NCBI GenBank assembly: GCA_036346225.1
Contig: JARFIW010000139.1
Span: 2,976,001-3,040,000, forward strand
Source: Platerodrilus igneus
Taxonomy: Eukaryota > Arthropoda > Insecta > Coleoptera > Lycidae
Length of the DNA: 64,000 bases
Reading direction: 5' to 3'
In this document: piece after piece, positions 32,079 to 43,490 of the stretch
How the letters are laid out: each line of letters begins with the position of its first letter
Numbering within the stretch: the first letter of the stretch is position 1
Made by a program: the position numbers and the translations under genes
The notes under the pieces: model-generated
Database searches by the model: none
What the model was told of the DNA's origin: nothing
What the model saw: only the letters and a program-made list of their open reading frames with translations

Positions 32079-34375
32079 CGGTGAATATTCGGGTGCATCC
32101 GCCCTGATTAATAAAGATGCAATTAATATTAATTGAAAAGATATAATGATATGATGTGGATTGTTACCTTATTTTTCCCATTTTCTCGTGCTAACTAAGA
32201 GATAAAATGCTGTGGACTGTACGAAAATGAAATCAAAAAAAGAAATCTCTAAAGAATTTTATGAACAATTCTTCATACATTCAGAGACACTCTTTTTCTG
32301 GGCACATTAAGAAATGTACATACACACACAGATATAAATAATGCATATAAATGCAATTTACAGCTTAAGTTCAGAAAGAAACAACATTTTATTGCTATTA
32401 ACATATTAATACAACCTTCATTAATCCTTGTTAATAGTTAGAAAATCCCAAAACGTTTCATATGTGAGTCACACAATTTCCTTTAAAATTTTTATGGATA
32501 AGCTAAATATGCTTGTACTACCCCGTTTCTGTGTAGCTGATCACAAACCTAGTGCACAAATTTTTGCAAGGGTCAAAACACCTAGAGCTCTGACCTCAAA
32601 ATTGTTAAATTAAAACTATTCATTCTCAAATAATTTTTTATGCGCAAAATAAAAGCTTATACTACTAGATTAATCTACTTAATAATACACGAATCCTCTC
32701 TTTAGGTTTAAAACAAAGATATAGTTACGTTTTGGATTATTAAATTCTTGCTGGTATTTTATTTCTATCGCTATCTAACGGTCGTTTCCATTAAAATTAA
32801 CCGCATAGAAAAATTCATGTTTCGGTCTTTAATCTTCATACATAGAAGTAGTAGTAGTTTTCATATACTTTCATTCTTAATAGATTTCAATAGCCGGTGA
32901 CCTTGTACCTAGATAGCTTATTATTTATATTGAAACAATAAATTTATCACTACTGCATCAATTCTCGAATGGCGAAGTACATAAGTTCAAATCTAATTGT
33001 TAAAACTTGAATGAAAATTCTTGAATGAATCGCTCTAATTAATTCCGCCTTTTATATAAACACATTTTTAATACTTCATTTTTATCGTACTTCGATCACA
33101 TTCTTGACGTATGAGTCACCGTCATGATGTAACAATTAACAACAACTGTTTTAAGTCTTTTGCCCTAATTTAATATTGCATTGCGGTAGCAACGTTATTA
33201 AATGTAAAGTACCAAAACTTCTAAATTGTTCAGACTGTTTTAATTCCAAAAACTCATTTAACTAACTGGAATTAATAAACTCATTTATACTACTTAGTGG
33301 TGGCTTTAAGTAACGCGCTAGCTAAATCTTAGTGATAAAATAAAGGAAAGAATTGAAATCCGCTCTTACTCAACATGAAAAACCGCTATATTCTTATCCG
33401 ATAAAATGACTTCCGTATATATCCAATTATAAAAAATGAAATGAGAGTTGAGATCAAAGTGGAAAATAATTCAAAACTTATTCGGAGATATACAAAACGG
33501 TATTGAAGTTAACACAGAAACGTTACAAAAATAAAACTGTTTACTATTTTTTATTTTATTTTACTAAATAAACTAACCCTTAAATGATTGCGATGTTCTA
33601 ATATTCTATAAACACATTTGAGTATATACAGCCCCGCGAGTAACGTCAGAAGTTATATTTTATCTGCCTTCTGAGTTCTGAAAATGAACTCCATACCCTC
33701 TTCATAAAATTATTTCCAATACTCAAACTGAGTATTGGGTTCACCTCATATCAATTTGGATGTCGTTCAAACTTGCCACTTCTTGACTTCTAATCGACTA
33801 TTCTCTACCGGGGTTAAAGTTTAATACCCGGGAGGTTGAGATATTTCGTTCTATATTACTACAAATTAGAACTATAGAGCATGAATAGGGGTCGTTAAAG
33901 GATAGAGCATCTTAAAGATGATGTCTTGTTATGATACGTATTACTGGAACAATTCATTCTAAGACATCTGTTTATCTTTGCAACGTGACACATTGGTGAA
34001 TATTTTGTACTGTATTTGATTGTAATCAACTACGGAAAAAAATTTTGTACAGCACTCTCGATGGGGTTCTTAACTTTGAACCTTTGAATGAAATCAATCG
34101 ATATAAAAAATAGTCCAGTAGAAAGAAGCCAGCGAACGGAACGTGTATATTTTACAAATAGTAACATACATCGTACAAATAAATGTTTGACAAGCGATTG
34201 TGAAACTAGTGAAAACGTATATTGAATAAACTATAAATCTCACTTGCTTCGAGGTTGAAACGATAAACTACCCTTGAGAACATTTTACAAAGTATAATGC
34301 TCAATTACAGAAATTACAAATACCTGTTTATTGGAAACGTTGTTGAGAAAATAAGGAAATACCAAGAATTTCGGT
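32078..34375. other. AT-rich stretch with no recognised gene
   Basis: About 2.3 kb without a supported feature. A 61-codon frame at 32428-32613 has no motif. Confidence 0.35.
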
Positions 34376-35965
34376 AAAACTTTTCAGTTAGTCTCCCGAC
34401 TTTTGAAAAAAGAACTTTCTATAGCTCATTCGATTGCACATTGTTTGCACATGTATGCACATCCGGTATTTTTGTTTGCACACTTTTCGTTTAAAAATTA
34501 TTCAAGAAACAATTTAGGGGGGCCAACTTCACACTGGTCCCCCGACTTTCAGGAAATTTATTTTAAACCGGCGGTATTAATACATCATCGTTTGCACATG
34601 TATGCACATCCACTATTTTTGTTTGCACACCTTTCGTTTAAAAGTTATTAAAGAAACCATTGTGGCGGGCCAACTTCGCACTAGCTTCCCGAAATATAGA
34701 GCAAATTCATTTTAAACCGACGAAATTGATAGATCTTCGTTTGCACATGTATGCACATCTATTATATTCGTTTGGTCACTTCCAGTTTAAAAGTAATTTA
34801 GCATTCAGCTTCATGGTCCTCGCTATACGATAGCTACTGTTGAAAACGTGAAAACATTGTTACAATAAACCCAATTGATACCTTTTCGTTTGCACATTGC
34901 GAAACATATCAACTTTTTGTTTGCACACCACTGTAAGTCAAAAAAAATTTTTAATTTAATCACGTATGCTAACTTCACACATGTCCAATATTGCATTTTT
35001 GTGCAATTCTTACATGTGATAACGAAAATCAAAGTATCTTCGTTTGCACATCATAAATCAGGTCGCTTTTTGTTTGCACACCTTTAGTTCAAACGTTTTT
35101 TAACATTTACTTTCGTGTACACGCTATACGAGAACGACTGTTCAAAATGTGCAAAAATTGATTACAATACCTAATCGATACATTTTCGTTTGCACATTAT
35201 GAAACACATCAACATTTTGTTTGCACACCACTATAAGTAAAAAAATTTTAATTTAATCAGCGGGGGGCTAACTTCACACATGTCAAATATCGCATTTTTC
35301 TGCAATTCTAACATGCGATGACGGAAATTAAAGTATCTTCGTTTGCACATCATGAATCAGGTCGCTTTTTTGTTTGCACACCTTTAGTTCAAAACTTATT
35401 TAACATTTACTATCATAGTACACGTTATACGAGAGCAACTGTACAAAATGTGTTTCGTAATGTGCAAACGAAAAGGTATCAATTGGGTTCATTGTAACAA
35501 TGTTTTTACGTTTTCAACAGTAGCTATCGTATAGCGAGGACTATGAATCTGAATGTTAAATTACTTTTAAACTGGAAGTGTGCAAATGAAAATAATAGAT
35601 GTGCATACATGTGCAAACGGAGATCTATCAATTTCGTCGGTTTAAAATGAATTTGCTGAATGTCGGGGGGCTAGTGCGAAGTTGACCCGTCACAATGGTT
35701 CTTTAATAACTTTTAAACGAAAGGTGTACAAACAAAAATAGTGGATGTGCATACATGTGCAAACGATGATGTATTAATCCTGCCGGTTTAAAGTAAATTT
35801 CCTAAAAGTCGGGGGGCCAGTGTGAAGTTGGCCCCCTAAAGTGTTTCTTGAATAATTTTTAAACGAAAAATGTGCAAACAAAAATACTGGATGTGCATAC
35901 ATGTGCAAACGAATGAACTATAGAAAGTTATTTTTTTCAAAACTTGGGGGGCTAACTTTACGCGT
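34376..35965. repeat. Inverted array of ~150-bp units with paired GTTTGCACA motifs
   Basis: Seven plus-strand units have a first GTTTGCACA starting at 34443, 34590, 34739, 34888, 35042, 35188 and 35341, that is every 146-154 bases. In each, a second GTTTGCACA-like motif follows 31 bases later (30 in one). After 35450 the orientation flips: minus-strand motifs TGTGCAAAC lie at 35461, 35610, 35756 and 35902, and the last three again have partners 31 bases away. Arms 34376-34908 and 35450-35965 are inverted copies; the middle is two direct units of about 300 bases. Units also share a ggggggcYaacttcacac block. No coding capacity was seen. It resembles a foldback element or an inverted satellite. 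Confidence 0.9.
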
Positions 35966-36313
35966 GTAAACCAGTCCTATTATTAAGAATAGTATAACCT
36001 ATATTTCGTTTCACGAAAGAATAAAACTATGAAAAGCATAGAGAATAAAAATCTTCCATTTCAGTGGTTGAAACATGAGACAGATTTACACTGCTTAAAA
36101 ATTATGATTTCTGTATCAAGTTGTGACAAAAAATATCACCGACGGTTATTCATTATTTCAACTTCCCATAAATTTTAATTTCGAATAATATTGTAAACGA
36201 TAGCTAATATTAGGCCAATGGAGTAGAAGTTCGTGAAAGGAATATAACAAAATTCTTCTGTGATCAGATAAGCCATCTACCAATATGGCACTTTGTAATA
36301 TCGGATAACGTAG

Positions 36314-36325
36314 TAACGTTTATTA
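36314..36325. repeat. Target-site duplication, left, of the hairpin element
   Basis: The 12-mer taacgtttatta is repeated exactly at 37391-37402 on the other side of the element. Confidence 0.8.
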
Positions 36326-37390
36326 TTCTTCTTAATCTTCTTTGGGAATTAAACCATTCAGAGTTTTTAAAATCATCTTTATTTACGGTTCGATCCATGA
36401 CCTAGAATCGTTGTCAAAATAATAAAAACTTCAAGTTTGACATTTATGACATAAATTGAAGTGACTTTGATTTATTGATGTTCAAAATATTTCGTTTGAG
36501 TACATTAAGCAAAAATTTTTCAAGTTTAAAAGAATGATTGCCTTCAATTTGTGTTACGGCCTGGGACCGACTATTTTAGGTAGCCAATACGCTTAACGTG
36601 AAATCAGCCGATTAATTTCGTTGGCGAATTTTATATAAATTCAATAATTACGGAATTGGAAAACATTTTTTAACATGTTTCTATTTATACAATTGAGAGG
36701 ATGGTTATTAAAGAAGTGTGCGATTGAGTTACCGTAAAGCTTAAGTAGTCATTTTTTATATTTATTTTGAGGGGGAAAAATCATTCTGATTTAGGCTACC
36801 CCTTTGGTAGATTTTAACATGGTTCTGAGGCGACCCTATGGCGGGTTTACACTTGTCGCCTCAGAACCATGTTAAAATCTACCAAAGAGGTAGCCTAAAT
36901 CATAATGATTTTTCCCCCTCAAAATAAATATAAAAAACGACTACTTAAGCCTTACGGTAGCGCAATCGCACACTTCTTTAATAACCATCCTCTCACTTGT
37001 ATAAATAGAAACATGTTTTCCAATCCTCAAATTATTGAATTTATATAAAATTCACCAATAAAATTAATCGGCTGATTTCACGTTATGGGTATTGGCTACC
37101 TAAGAAAAGTCGGTATGAGGCCGCAATACAAATTGAAGGCAATCATTCTTTTAAACTTTAAAAATTTTTGCTTAGTGTACTCAAACCAAATATTTTGTAC
37201 ATCAATAAATCAAAGTCATCTTCAATTTATGTCATAAATGTCAAACTTGAAGTTTTTATTATTCTGACAACGATCCTAGGTCATGGATCGAACCGTAAAT
37301 AAAGATGATTTTAAAATTATGAATGGTTTAATTCCCAAAAAAGATTAAGAAGAATGCTAAACAAACCACAACAAACAAACAGGGATGTAT
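36326..37390. mobile_element. 1.07-kb hairpin (foldback) element
   Basis: Two arms of about 500 bases are near-perfect inverted copies meeting at 36830-36860 (ggttctgaggcgaccc ... gtcgcctcagaacc). The left end is ttcttcttaatcttctttgg and the right arm is followed by a tail of about 44 bases containing ctaaacaaaccacaacaaac. Perfect 12-bp flanking repeats show it inserted as a unit. The 241-bp element at 11507-11747 shares the ends and tail. No open frame, so it is non-autonomous; superfamily unknown. Confidence 0.85.
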
Positions 37391-37402
37391 TAACGTTTAT
37401 TA
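37391..37402. repeat. Target-site duplication, right, of the hairpin element
   Basis: Second copy of taacgtttatta. Confidence 0.8.
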
Positions 37403-38242
37403 ATCTTCGTGAAATAGGCCGGTAGATAATTTAACTAAATTTCCTGTTGCAACCCATTAAAAAAAATTTACCCGTCACATGTTTCTGTCGCAAATTGTTT
37501 TAGTATATAAAATATAACATGCGCTTTTTAGTTACTCGTGTTATGTTAAACTGTTAGAAGAAATGAGCTTATATGAAAAATTAAATTTTTTTTAGAACGA
37601 TTGTTACGTTTATTTTGAACATCCTGTATATTTTATTTTCTGCAATACATACGCTTTAGAATAATTCCTCAATTTAAATGTATTTGCTTGGAAACGTAAA
37701 ATTTATTATTTGATAAATTAAATAGTTTACATCCTGGTTAGGTAACCTTCAATTTGTTAAACCTTCCGATAGCATATAATTGCTTCTATTGTGTTTCCCA
37801 TTTAAAGATGGTAGATCCTACTATTATTCTATACCGTGTTTTCAGTTTTTTAATCGTTTGATAACACGAGTATTACTTTGAACTCTGGTTATTTAATTAC
37901 CCAAACTTAATATTAACTTGTTTTTCAACTTACACGGCGAAAACATCCGCCCTGGTTTTTTTGCATCGTTTTTTTGTTAAAATTACGCGCACGCCTTACA
38001 GCGTGGTGTATATTTATGGTTTTTATAAAATTGTACTTTTCGACGATAATAAACTAATTCACCTGAAATTATTCCAGCTCCTTGCGGTGGCCCTTAAAGC
38101 CACGATAAATGGTCGTCCCTTTGTTGTGATGGGAAGACCACCCCAAGGCAGGATCACGCGCCCTTCTGTTCCGCTCCGTCTTTAGAGGCAGTAGGAACCA
38201 ACCCGACGGTGGTGACTCGAGGGTGAGTGGTTAGTCACTAGT
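37403..38242. other. No recognised gene
   Basis: AT-rich except 38080-38230, where a GC-richer stretch ends a 74-codon frame (containing GRPFVVMGRPPQGRITRPSV). That reading is not recognised. Confidence 0.3.
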
Positions 38243-38525
38243 AGGCGGCTCCGTGGCGTAGTAGGTATGTGTGTGACTACTACGCCCAAGGTCCCGGGTT
38301 CGAATCCCGACACGGTCCGCTTGAAAAATGTTAGGCGAGCATTTTTCCCCCGTTCGGATGAGGTAAAATGGAGGTCCTGTGTGTGAGTGTTGTCACGCAC
38401 GTTAAAGATCCCTACCTTGCTTGGAACAGCAAGGGTTCGGAAAAATTTCAAATTTTCCAGGTAAAAAAACTCGCTTCCTGGCCAATGGAGTACCATCGGG
38501 TGGGGCATTGGAAAATCACATGTAA
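38243..38525 (+). mobile_element. tRNA-derived SINE, copy 3, with 14-bp target duplication
   Basis: The best-preserved copy. Box A TGGCGTAGTAGG and box B GGTTCGAATCC match RNA polymerase III promoter consensus. The body follows with tcacgcacgttaaagatccc, accttgcttggaacagcaag and a tail ggggcattggaaaatcac. The flanks ggttagtcactagt at 38229-38242 and 38526-38539 are identical. Confidence 0.95.
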
Positions 38526-39496
38526 GGTTAGTCACTAGTTTCTTATATGGGTCCTAGGCGACGATAACAATAGTCCGTGTATAAAGTCATTGATGCCTAA
38601 ACGGTGGATGGGTAGAGTGATTTTCTTTATGCGTACGATGGTATTGACTAGTAATGTTATGTTATTTATTAACTTCTTTATTGGGACAATTTTATGTGTG
38701 CGCCTTTAGGCTCACAACAGCATTGAGTAGTAAATTGTTTACTAGTTATTAGCTGCTTTATTGGGCAATGTTAGGTATTTATTAATATGATATTATTTTT
38801 TGATTCCGGTATTGTGACATTTGTATGTATTCATTTTTAGGCTTACGATAAGTTAGAGCTGTGGTTTTTAGGGGGATAATTTTGTTTGTCTTATGGTAAG
38901 TAATATAGGGTGGTGACCTAGAAACTACAGCTCGCCCTTTTTTAAAACTATCTTTTTTTTGTTTATTTTCGGGTACTACTGTGCGTTTGTAACAATTTTT
39001 TTTTCTTAATTATAGGTTCCTTTTTTTGTGTTTTGTCAAGAGTGTGAATGAGTGAGTGCATGTTTTTATTTATTTCAGGCCTTCCTTTAGTTTTTTTGGT
39101 ATGTAGGCAAATCCCCGCCACTCTCCGCGGTTGGTAGTTAGCCCGGTGTTTACTTTTCTTCCGGCTACGTCATTCATTGTACGTAGCACGATTACAAGGG
39201 CCAACAAAAAATTTGTGATATCGAATTGTTCATTTTTCTGAAGTTTTGGTGGATAATCTAATAAAGAATCAACATTTTTTTGTTTCCATCACTCACAATT
39301 TTTTAATAAATTTACTAAGTATCATATTTATGGTTTTTTATATATTTGCGAATAAAAATTGAACAACATTTTAAAAATTGCTACGCCACTGAGATTAAAT
39401 TGTGTACAAACAATGGAATAGTATAGGGGAATTCCCGAAAGTAAAATTTAATTACTGGAATTCCCTGATTTGCAGTCACACCGTCGGCGAATAAGA

Positions 39497-39504
39497 TATA
39501 AATA
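39497..39504 (+). promoter_or_regulatory. Candidate TATA box of the transposon gene
   Basis: TATAAATA about 113 bases before the ATG at 39610, with an initiation region expected near 39530. Supported by spacing only. Confidence 0.4.
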
Positions 39505-39609
39505 GACGTCTTTGTGTAACAAGCACATTCATAGTCTGTTTGCGTTCGGTCTACGCAGTCGTTGTTTAGTGAGTTTAGTGAGCTTTTTGCAGTTAAGTTG
39601 ATGTTTAAA

Positions 39610-40330
39610 ATGCCAAGACTTTGTCCAAAATAATCCAGATACTTTTTGCTATGTGTGTGGTTGTTTTGTGGCCAAGAAATTTAGATGTAAAATTACATCA
39701 CTGTTGAAACACCAATACTACGCGTATTTTAAAGTAAAGATGGGCGATCAAGACAAACATTGGGCACCACATGTTGTATGTAAGATATGTGAAGAGGGTT
39801 TAAGGCATTGGACTAATGGAACGAGGAAATTTCTATCCTTTGGAATACCAATGATTTGACAAGAGCTAAGAAATCACCATTATGACTGCTATTCCTGTAT
39901 GTGCAATGTACGTGGATAAAACAGAAATTTTAGAAAACATCATTTATCCGAACCTCGAGAATATATTATCAGCAGTTCTGAACCTGAAGTTGATGAAAAC
40001 AACTTTACCGATGCCAGTGAAATATCGAGCGTTTCTAAGCAACCACGGTTATTTTGCAAGACCGAACTTAACGACTTAGTTAGAGACTTAGGTCTTCCAA
40101 AGGATTTTTCCAAAATTTTAGCATCCAGACTTCAAAGTAAAAATTTACCGACAGAAGACGTTAAAATCTCGTATTTTAGGAAACGCGAGTGCGAGTATTC
40201 AAGCTATTTTGAAAAAAGTGGTTATTTAGTTTATTGCTCCGAAATTTCATGTCTGATAAATAAACTTGGAGGCACATACAATCCCGATGATTGGAGGCTT
40301 TTTATTGATTCTTCTAAAAAGAAGCCATAA
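39610..40330 (+). pseudogene. Widespread transposon-borne protein of unknown function, truncated
   Basis: Starts MPRLCPK at 39610. After a frameshift it reads a Cys/His-rich N-terminal module (FLLCVW-shifted CYVCGCFVAKK, SLLKHQYYAYFKVKMGDQDK, HWAPHVVCKICEEGLRHW), then FGIPMI and, in further frames, CMCNVRG. A later part has LVRDLGLPKDFSKILASRL, KISYFRKRECEYSSYFE and NPDDWRLFIDSSKK. I recognise this as a protein family found in many copies in insect and other animal genomes, longer than here; I cannot give a family name. The paired cysteines suggest zinc binding. A stop after IPMI, frameshifts and loss of the C-terminal half make it a pseudogene. Confidence 0.7.
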
Positions 40331-40775
40331 AGCCGTTCTCTTGTACAATGCGAATGTACTACGTTCTTTGCCGTAGCCTATAAAAGAAACAAAAGCAAGT
40401 GATATCCGGGCTCAATCGGTGAGTAGGCGGGGTATTTCCACTACGAAATAAAGGGAGGCCTAAAATAAAAAACCATACTCGCCCTCATTCATAACTAATA
40501 ACAAAACATCTAAAAACTTATAATTAAACAAAATATATTACAAGAGCACAGTAGTACTCAAAAATGCATACTCTATAACTACAATGTACAGCTAAAAGCA
40601 AAACCCAAAAGAAAGTATTTTTTTACAATAACGAGCTGTAGTTTCTAGGTCGGTCCCCCATCTTAATTAAAAAAAAACATCAGTACAGTCTAAAAACCAC
40701 AGCTCCAAGTGATCATAGTAAGCCTAGAAATAAATACATACAAATAAATGACTACAGTGTCCCCGTAAATTAAAT

Positions 40776-43490
40776 ATGAATAATCCATATACACTCACAT
40801 ATGTACAATCACCTTCACTACCAGGCCAATTAATTAACAAAATTTCCGATCATATCCATACTTCCATTTCGAATGGACCTGCACCTTGCCGAAGTTCTAG
40901 ATTACTAGAACAGGTGAAATGGTTTCCGTGTTATAATGAGCTAAAGAGTCAAATTACAGGTCTAACCAAAGTAGTAGGGTCGTTAGTGAGGAACCAGACT
41001 AAAACAGGTCCCCGAAAGAGGGCAGCGGCTCTTTCGGTACTTAGATTGGCAGAGACCATAGGGGTCAGTATGGCAGTCTATGACACACTATCGCAATGTA
41101 GAAGGCAACAGGAAACCAGCACATTACCTCCCAAGTACACAGTGTACCTAAATTATGATGGTATTCTCTGGGGTAAAAGATTCGGGAGTTAAAATACTCT
41201 CCCATTTGGATCTCCGGGATGGGACTATTCCGGAGGATGCGATCGGAAAGTTAAAAATAAGAGTCGGGAACATTTTGCGAGTCGGAGCGTGGAATGTTAA
41301 AAGTATGAAGCAAGTAGGTAAGCTAGAGAACCTAAAAATCGAAATGAATAGGTTATCACTAGACATAGTGGGGATCAGTGAAGTCCGGTGGCCAGAGGCG
41401 GGGATTTTTGGAGTGGAGACTTCAGGGTAATTCATACAGGAGCAGAGGACGGAAATTTGAGTGTGGGGGATAGTTATGCGGAAAAAGATAGGATACTGTG
41501 TAAAAAATTACTTGCAAAAGAACGAAAGAGTACTTATGGTTAGATTAGAATCTAAACCGGTAAAAACAGTAATAATACAAGTATACATGCCCACCTCCAG
41601 CTACAGTGACGAAGATGTAGATGCGATCTACAAAGATACCGAAGACATATTAAGATACGTTAAAGAATATGAAAATTAATAATTACGGGGGATTTTAATG
41701 CAGTGGTAGGCAAGGGTAGGGAAGGGGCAGTAGCAGGTTTATTTGGTTTATGCGCGAGAAATGACAGGGGAAATAGGCTGGCAGAATTTTGCGATAAGAA
41801 CAATTTAATCATCACAAACACATTATTTCAACATCATGGTAGAAGATGATGTACGTGACAAATGCCAGCAGATATAGGAAGATATCAAATAGATTACATT
41901 CTTGTTAGACAACGGTTTAGGAATCAAGTAAAAGACTGTAGAAGCTACCCAGAAGCATATATAGACACTGACCATAACATCGTAATTATGAAGGCGGCAC
42001 TTAAATTTAAAAACTTGAAAAAAAGAAACGGAAAAATGCACTTGGACTTAGAGAAACTAAAAGATAAAGATATTCAAGACAGATTCGAAAAAAAGTCAAA
42101 TGAATTGCTCAAAGATATGGAGAAAATATCTGATACTAAGGAAGTAGAAACAAAATTGAATAACATTAAATCCAGCCTAGACATTGCGGCCAAAGATATT
42201 TGGGGTATACACAAAAAGAAAATAAGAAACCATGGATAACAAAGGATATCCTGAATTTAATAGAATAAAAACAAAAATGCAAAAAAAAAAATCAGACGAA
42301 GCAGGAAAACAAAGATACAAAGCCATAAAATAGGAAATTATTCGAAAATGCAGGAAAGCTAAAGAACACTGGATTGATGAAAAGTGCAAAGAGGTACAAA
42401 TTAAGATGGAAATAGGAAAGACAGATGAAGCATACAAACTAATTAGAATCAATTTTAGGGATATAAAACCGTATAGCAAAAATATAAGGGACGTGGAAGG
42501 AAACGTCATTATAGAAAATGTAAAGAAAGTGGATAGATGGCAAGAATATATAGGGAATTTATATGCAGGAGAGGAACTAACTGCATTAGAACAGGAATCA
42601 GACATGATGATTTGAAAATCCTATACTTAGAGATGATTTTGAATTAGCATTAAAGGGTCTAAAAAATGGTAAGGCGCCGGGTACAGATAAGGTGCAAGCA
42701 CAAACTTTAAAAACCGCTTGACGGGCAGTAACAGAATATCTCTTCCAACTTGTAAGCTATATGTATGAGACAGGCGAGATACCCAAAGATTTCAAACGTA
42801 ACATCATAGTAACTATACCATAGATGTGAAAATTTTCGAACAATAAGTTTGACAGCACACGTGTCAAAAATATTAACTAGAATCGTACAAAGACGAATAG
42901 AAAAGCGGGCTAAATAATTACTAGGAGAAAACCAATTTGGGTTTAGGCGAAGCAGGGGAACGCGGGAGGCTATTTTAGCTCTGAGAGTGATAATGGAGAA
43001 AACAATAGAAAAGGGGGAAAGCGTGTATATAGGGTTTGTAGATCTGGTAAAAGCATTTGACAGTGTAAAATGGAAAAAAATGTTCGAAATACTCAAAAAG
43101 ATTGGAATGAGTTATACGGATAGACGAATAGTACACAGCTTATACAAAGAAGAAACAGCAGTAATAGAGTTAGAGCAGGAACGTAGAGAGGTATACATTA
43201 AGAAGGGGGTGCGACAGGAATGTGCCCTATCCTCATTAATTTTTAACTTGTACATTGAAGAGGTAATGAATACTGTCAAATGCAGGAAGACATTTGGAAT
43301 GAATATGCAGGGTCAAAAAATTGATATCGTTAGATTTGCAGATGATATAGCGGTATTAGTGTCTAGCAAGGAAGAGCTAGAAGCTGCTCTTAATGAAATG
43401 GAAACGGTTCTAACAGAAAGATACGGTACGAAAATTAACAAAACTAGAACCATAGAACTAGTATGCAAAGGAGGGGAAAATAAATCGGAA
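40776..43490 (+). pseudogene. RTE-like non-LTR retrotransposon, copy 1 (endonuclease and RT)
   Basis: The 138-codon frame at 40776-41192 is the 5' part. Next comes an apurinic-type endonuclease: ILRVGAWNVKSMKQVGKLEN, DIVGISEVRWPEAG (41275-41405), KTVIIQVYMPTSS (41566-41606), a GDFNAVVG-like block near 41692, and YQIDYILVRQRFRNQ with DTDHNIV (41884-41985). After a broken linker comes RT: QFGFRR-like (42930), YIGFVDLVKAFDSVKW (43027-43075), VRQECALSSLIFNLYIEE and the catalytic FADDI (43335-43350). It stops matching copy 2 at about 43490. Frameshifts and stops are frequent. The style is that of the elements annotated in insects as craniofacial development protein 2-like. Confidence 0.85.

Larger units (their letters stand above)
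38800..40745 (+). mobile_element. DNA transposon with ~330-bp inverted repeats around an uncharacterised protein gene
   Basis: 38800-39130 and 40420-40745 are imperfect inverted copies; matched landmarks are gagctgtggtttttag, cctagaaactacagctcg and tactactgtgc with their reverse complements at the right. Between them lie a promoter-like stretch and the gene remnant at 39610-40330. The layout is that of a DNA transposon. Exact ends and target duplication were not fixed. Confidence 0.7.

Noticed and set aside
34443..35910. CRISPR-like array suggested by regular GTTTGCACA motifs
   Set aside because: The repeat is only 9 bases, occurs as pairs in ~150-bp related units, the 'spacers' are homologous to one another, the array inverts midway, and the DNA is eukaryotic.
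38243..38320. tRNA gene
   Set aside because: Pol III boxes are present, but the tRNA-like part is the head of a repeated ~283-bp element with target duplications and five copies, that is, a SINE.
41148..43096. Minus-strand frames of 95 to 142 codons
   Set aside because: Antisense shadows of the RTE-like polyprotein on the plus strand.
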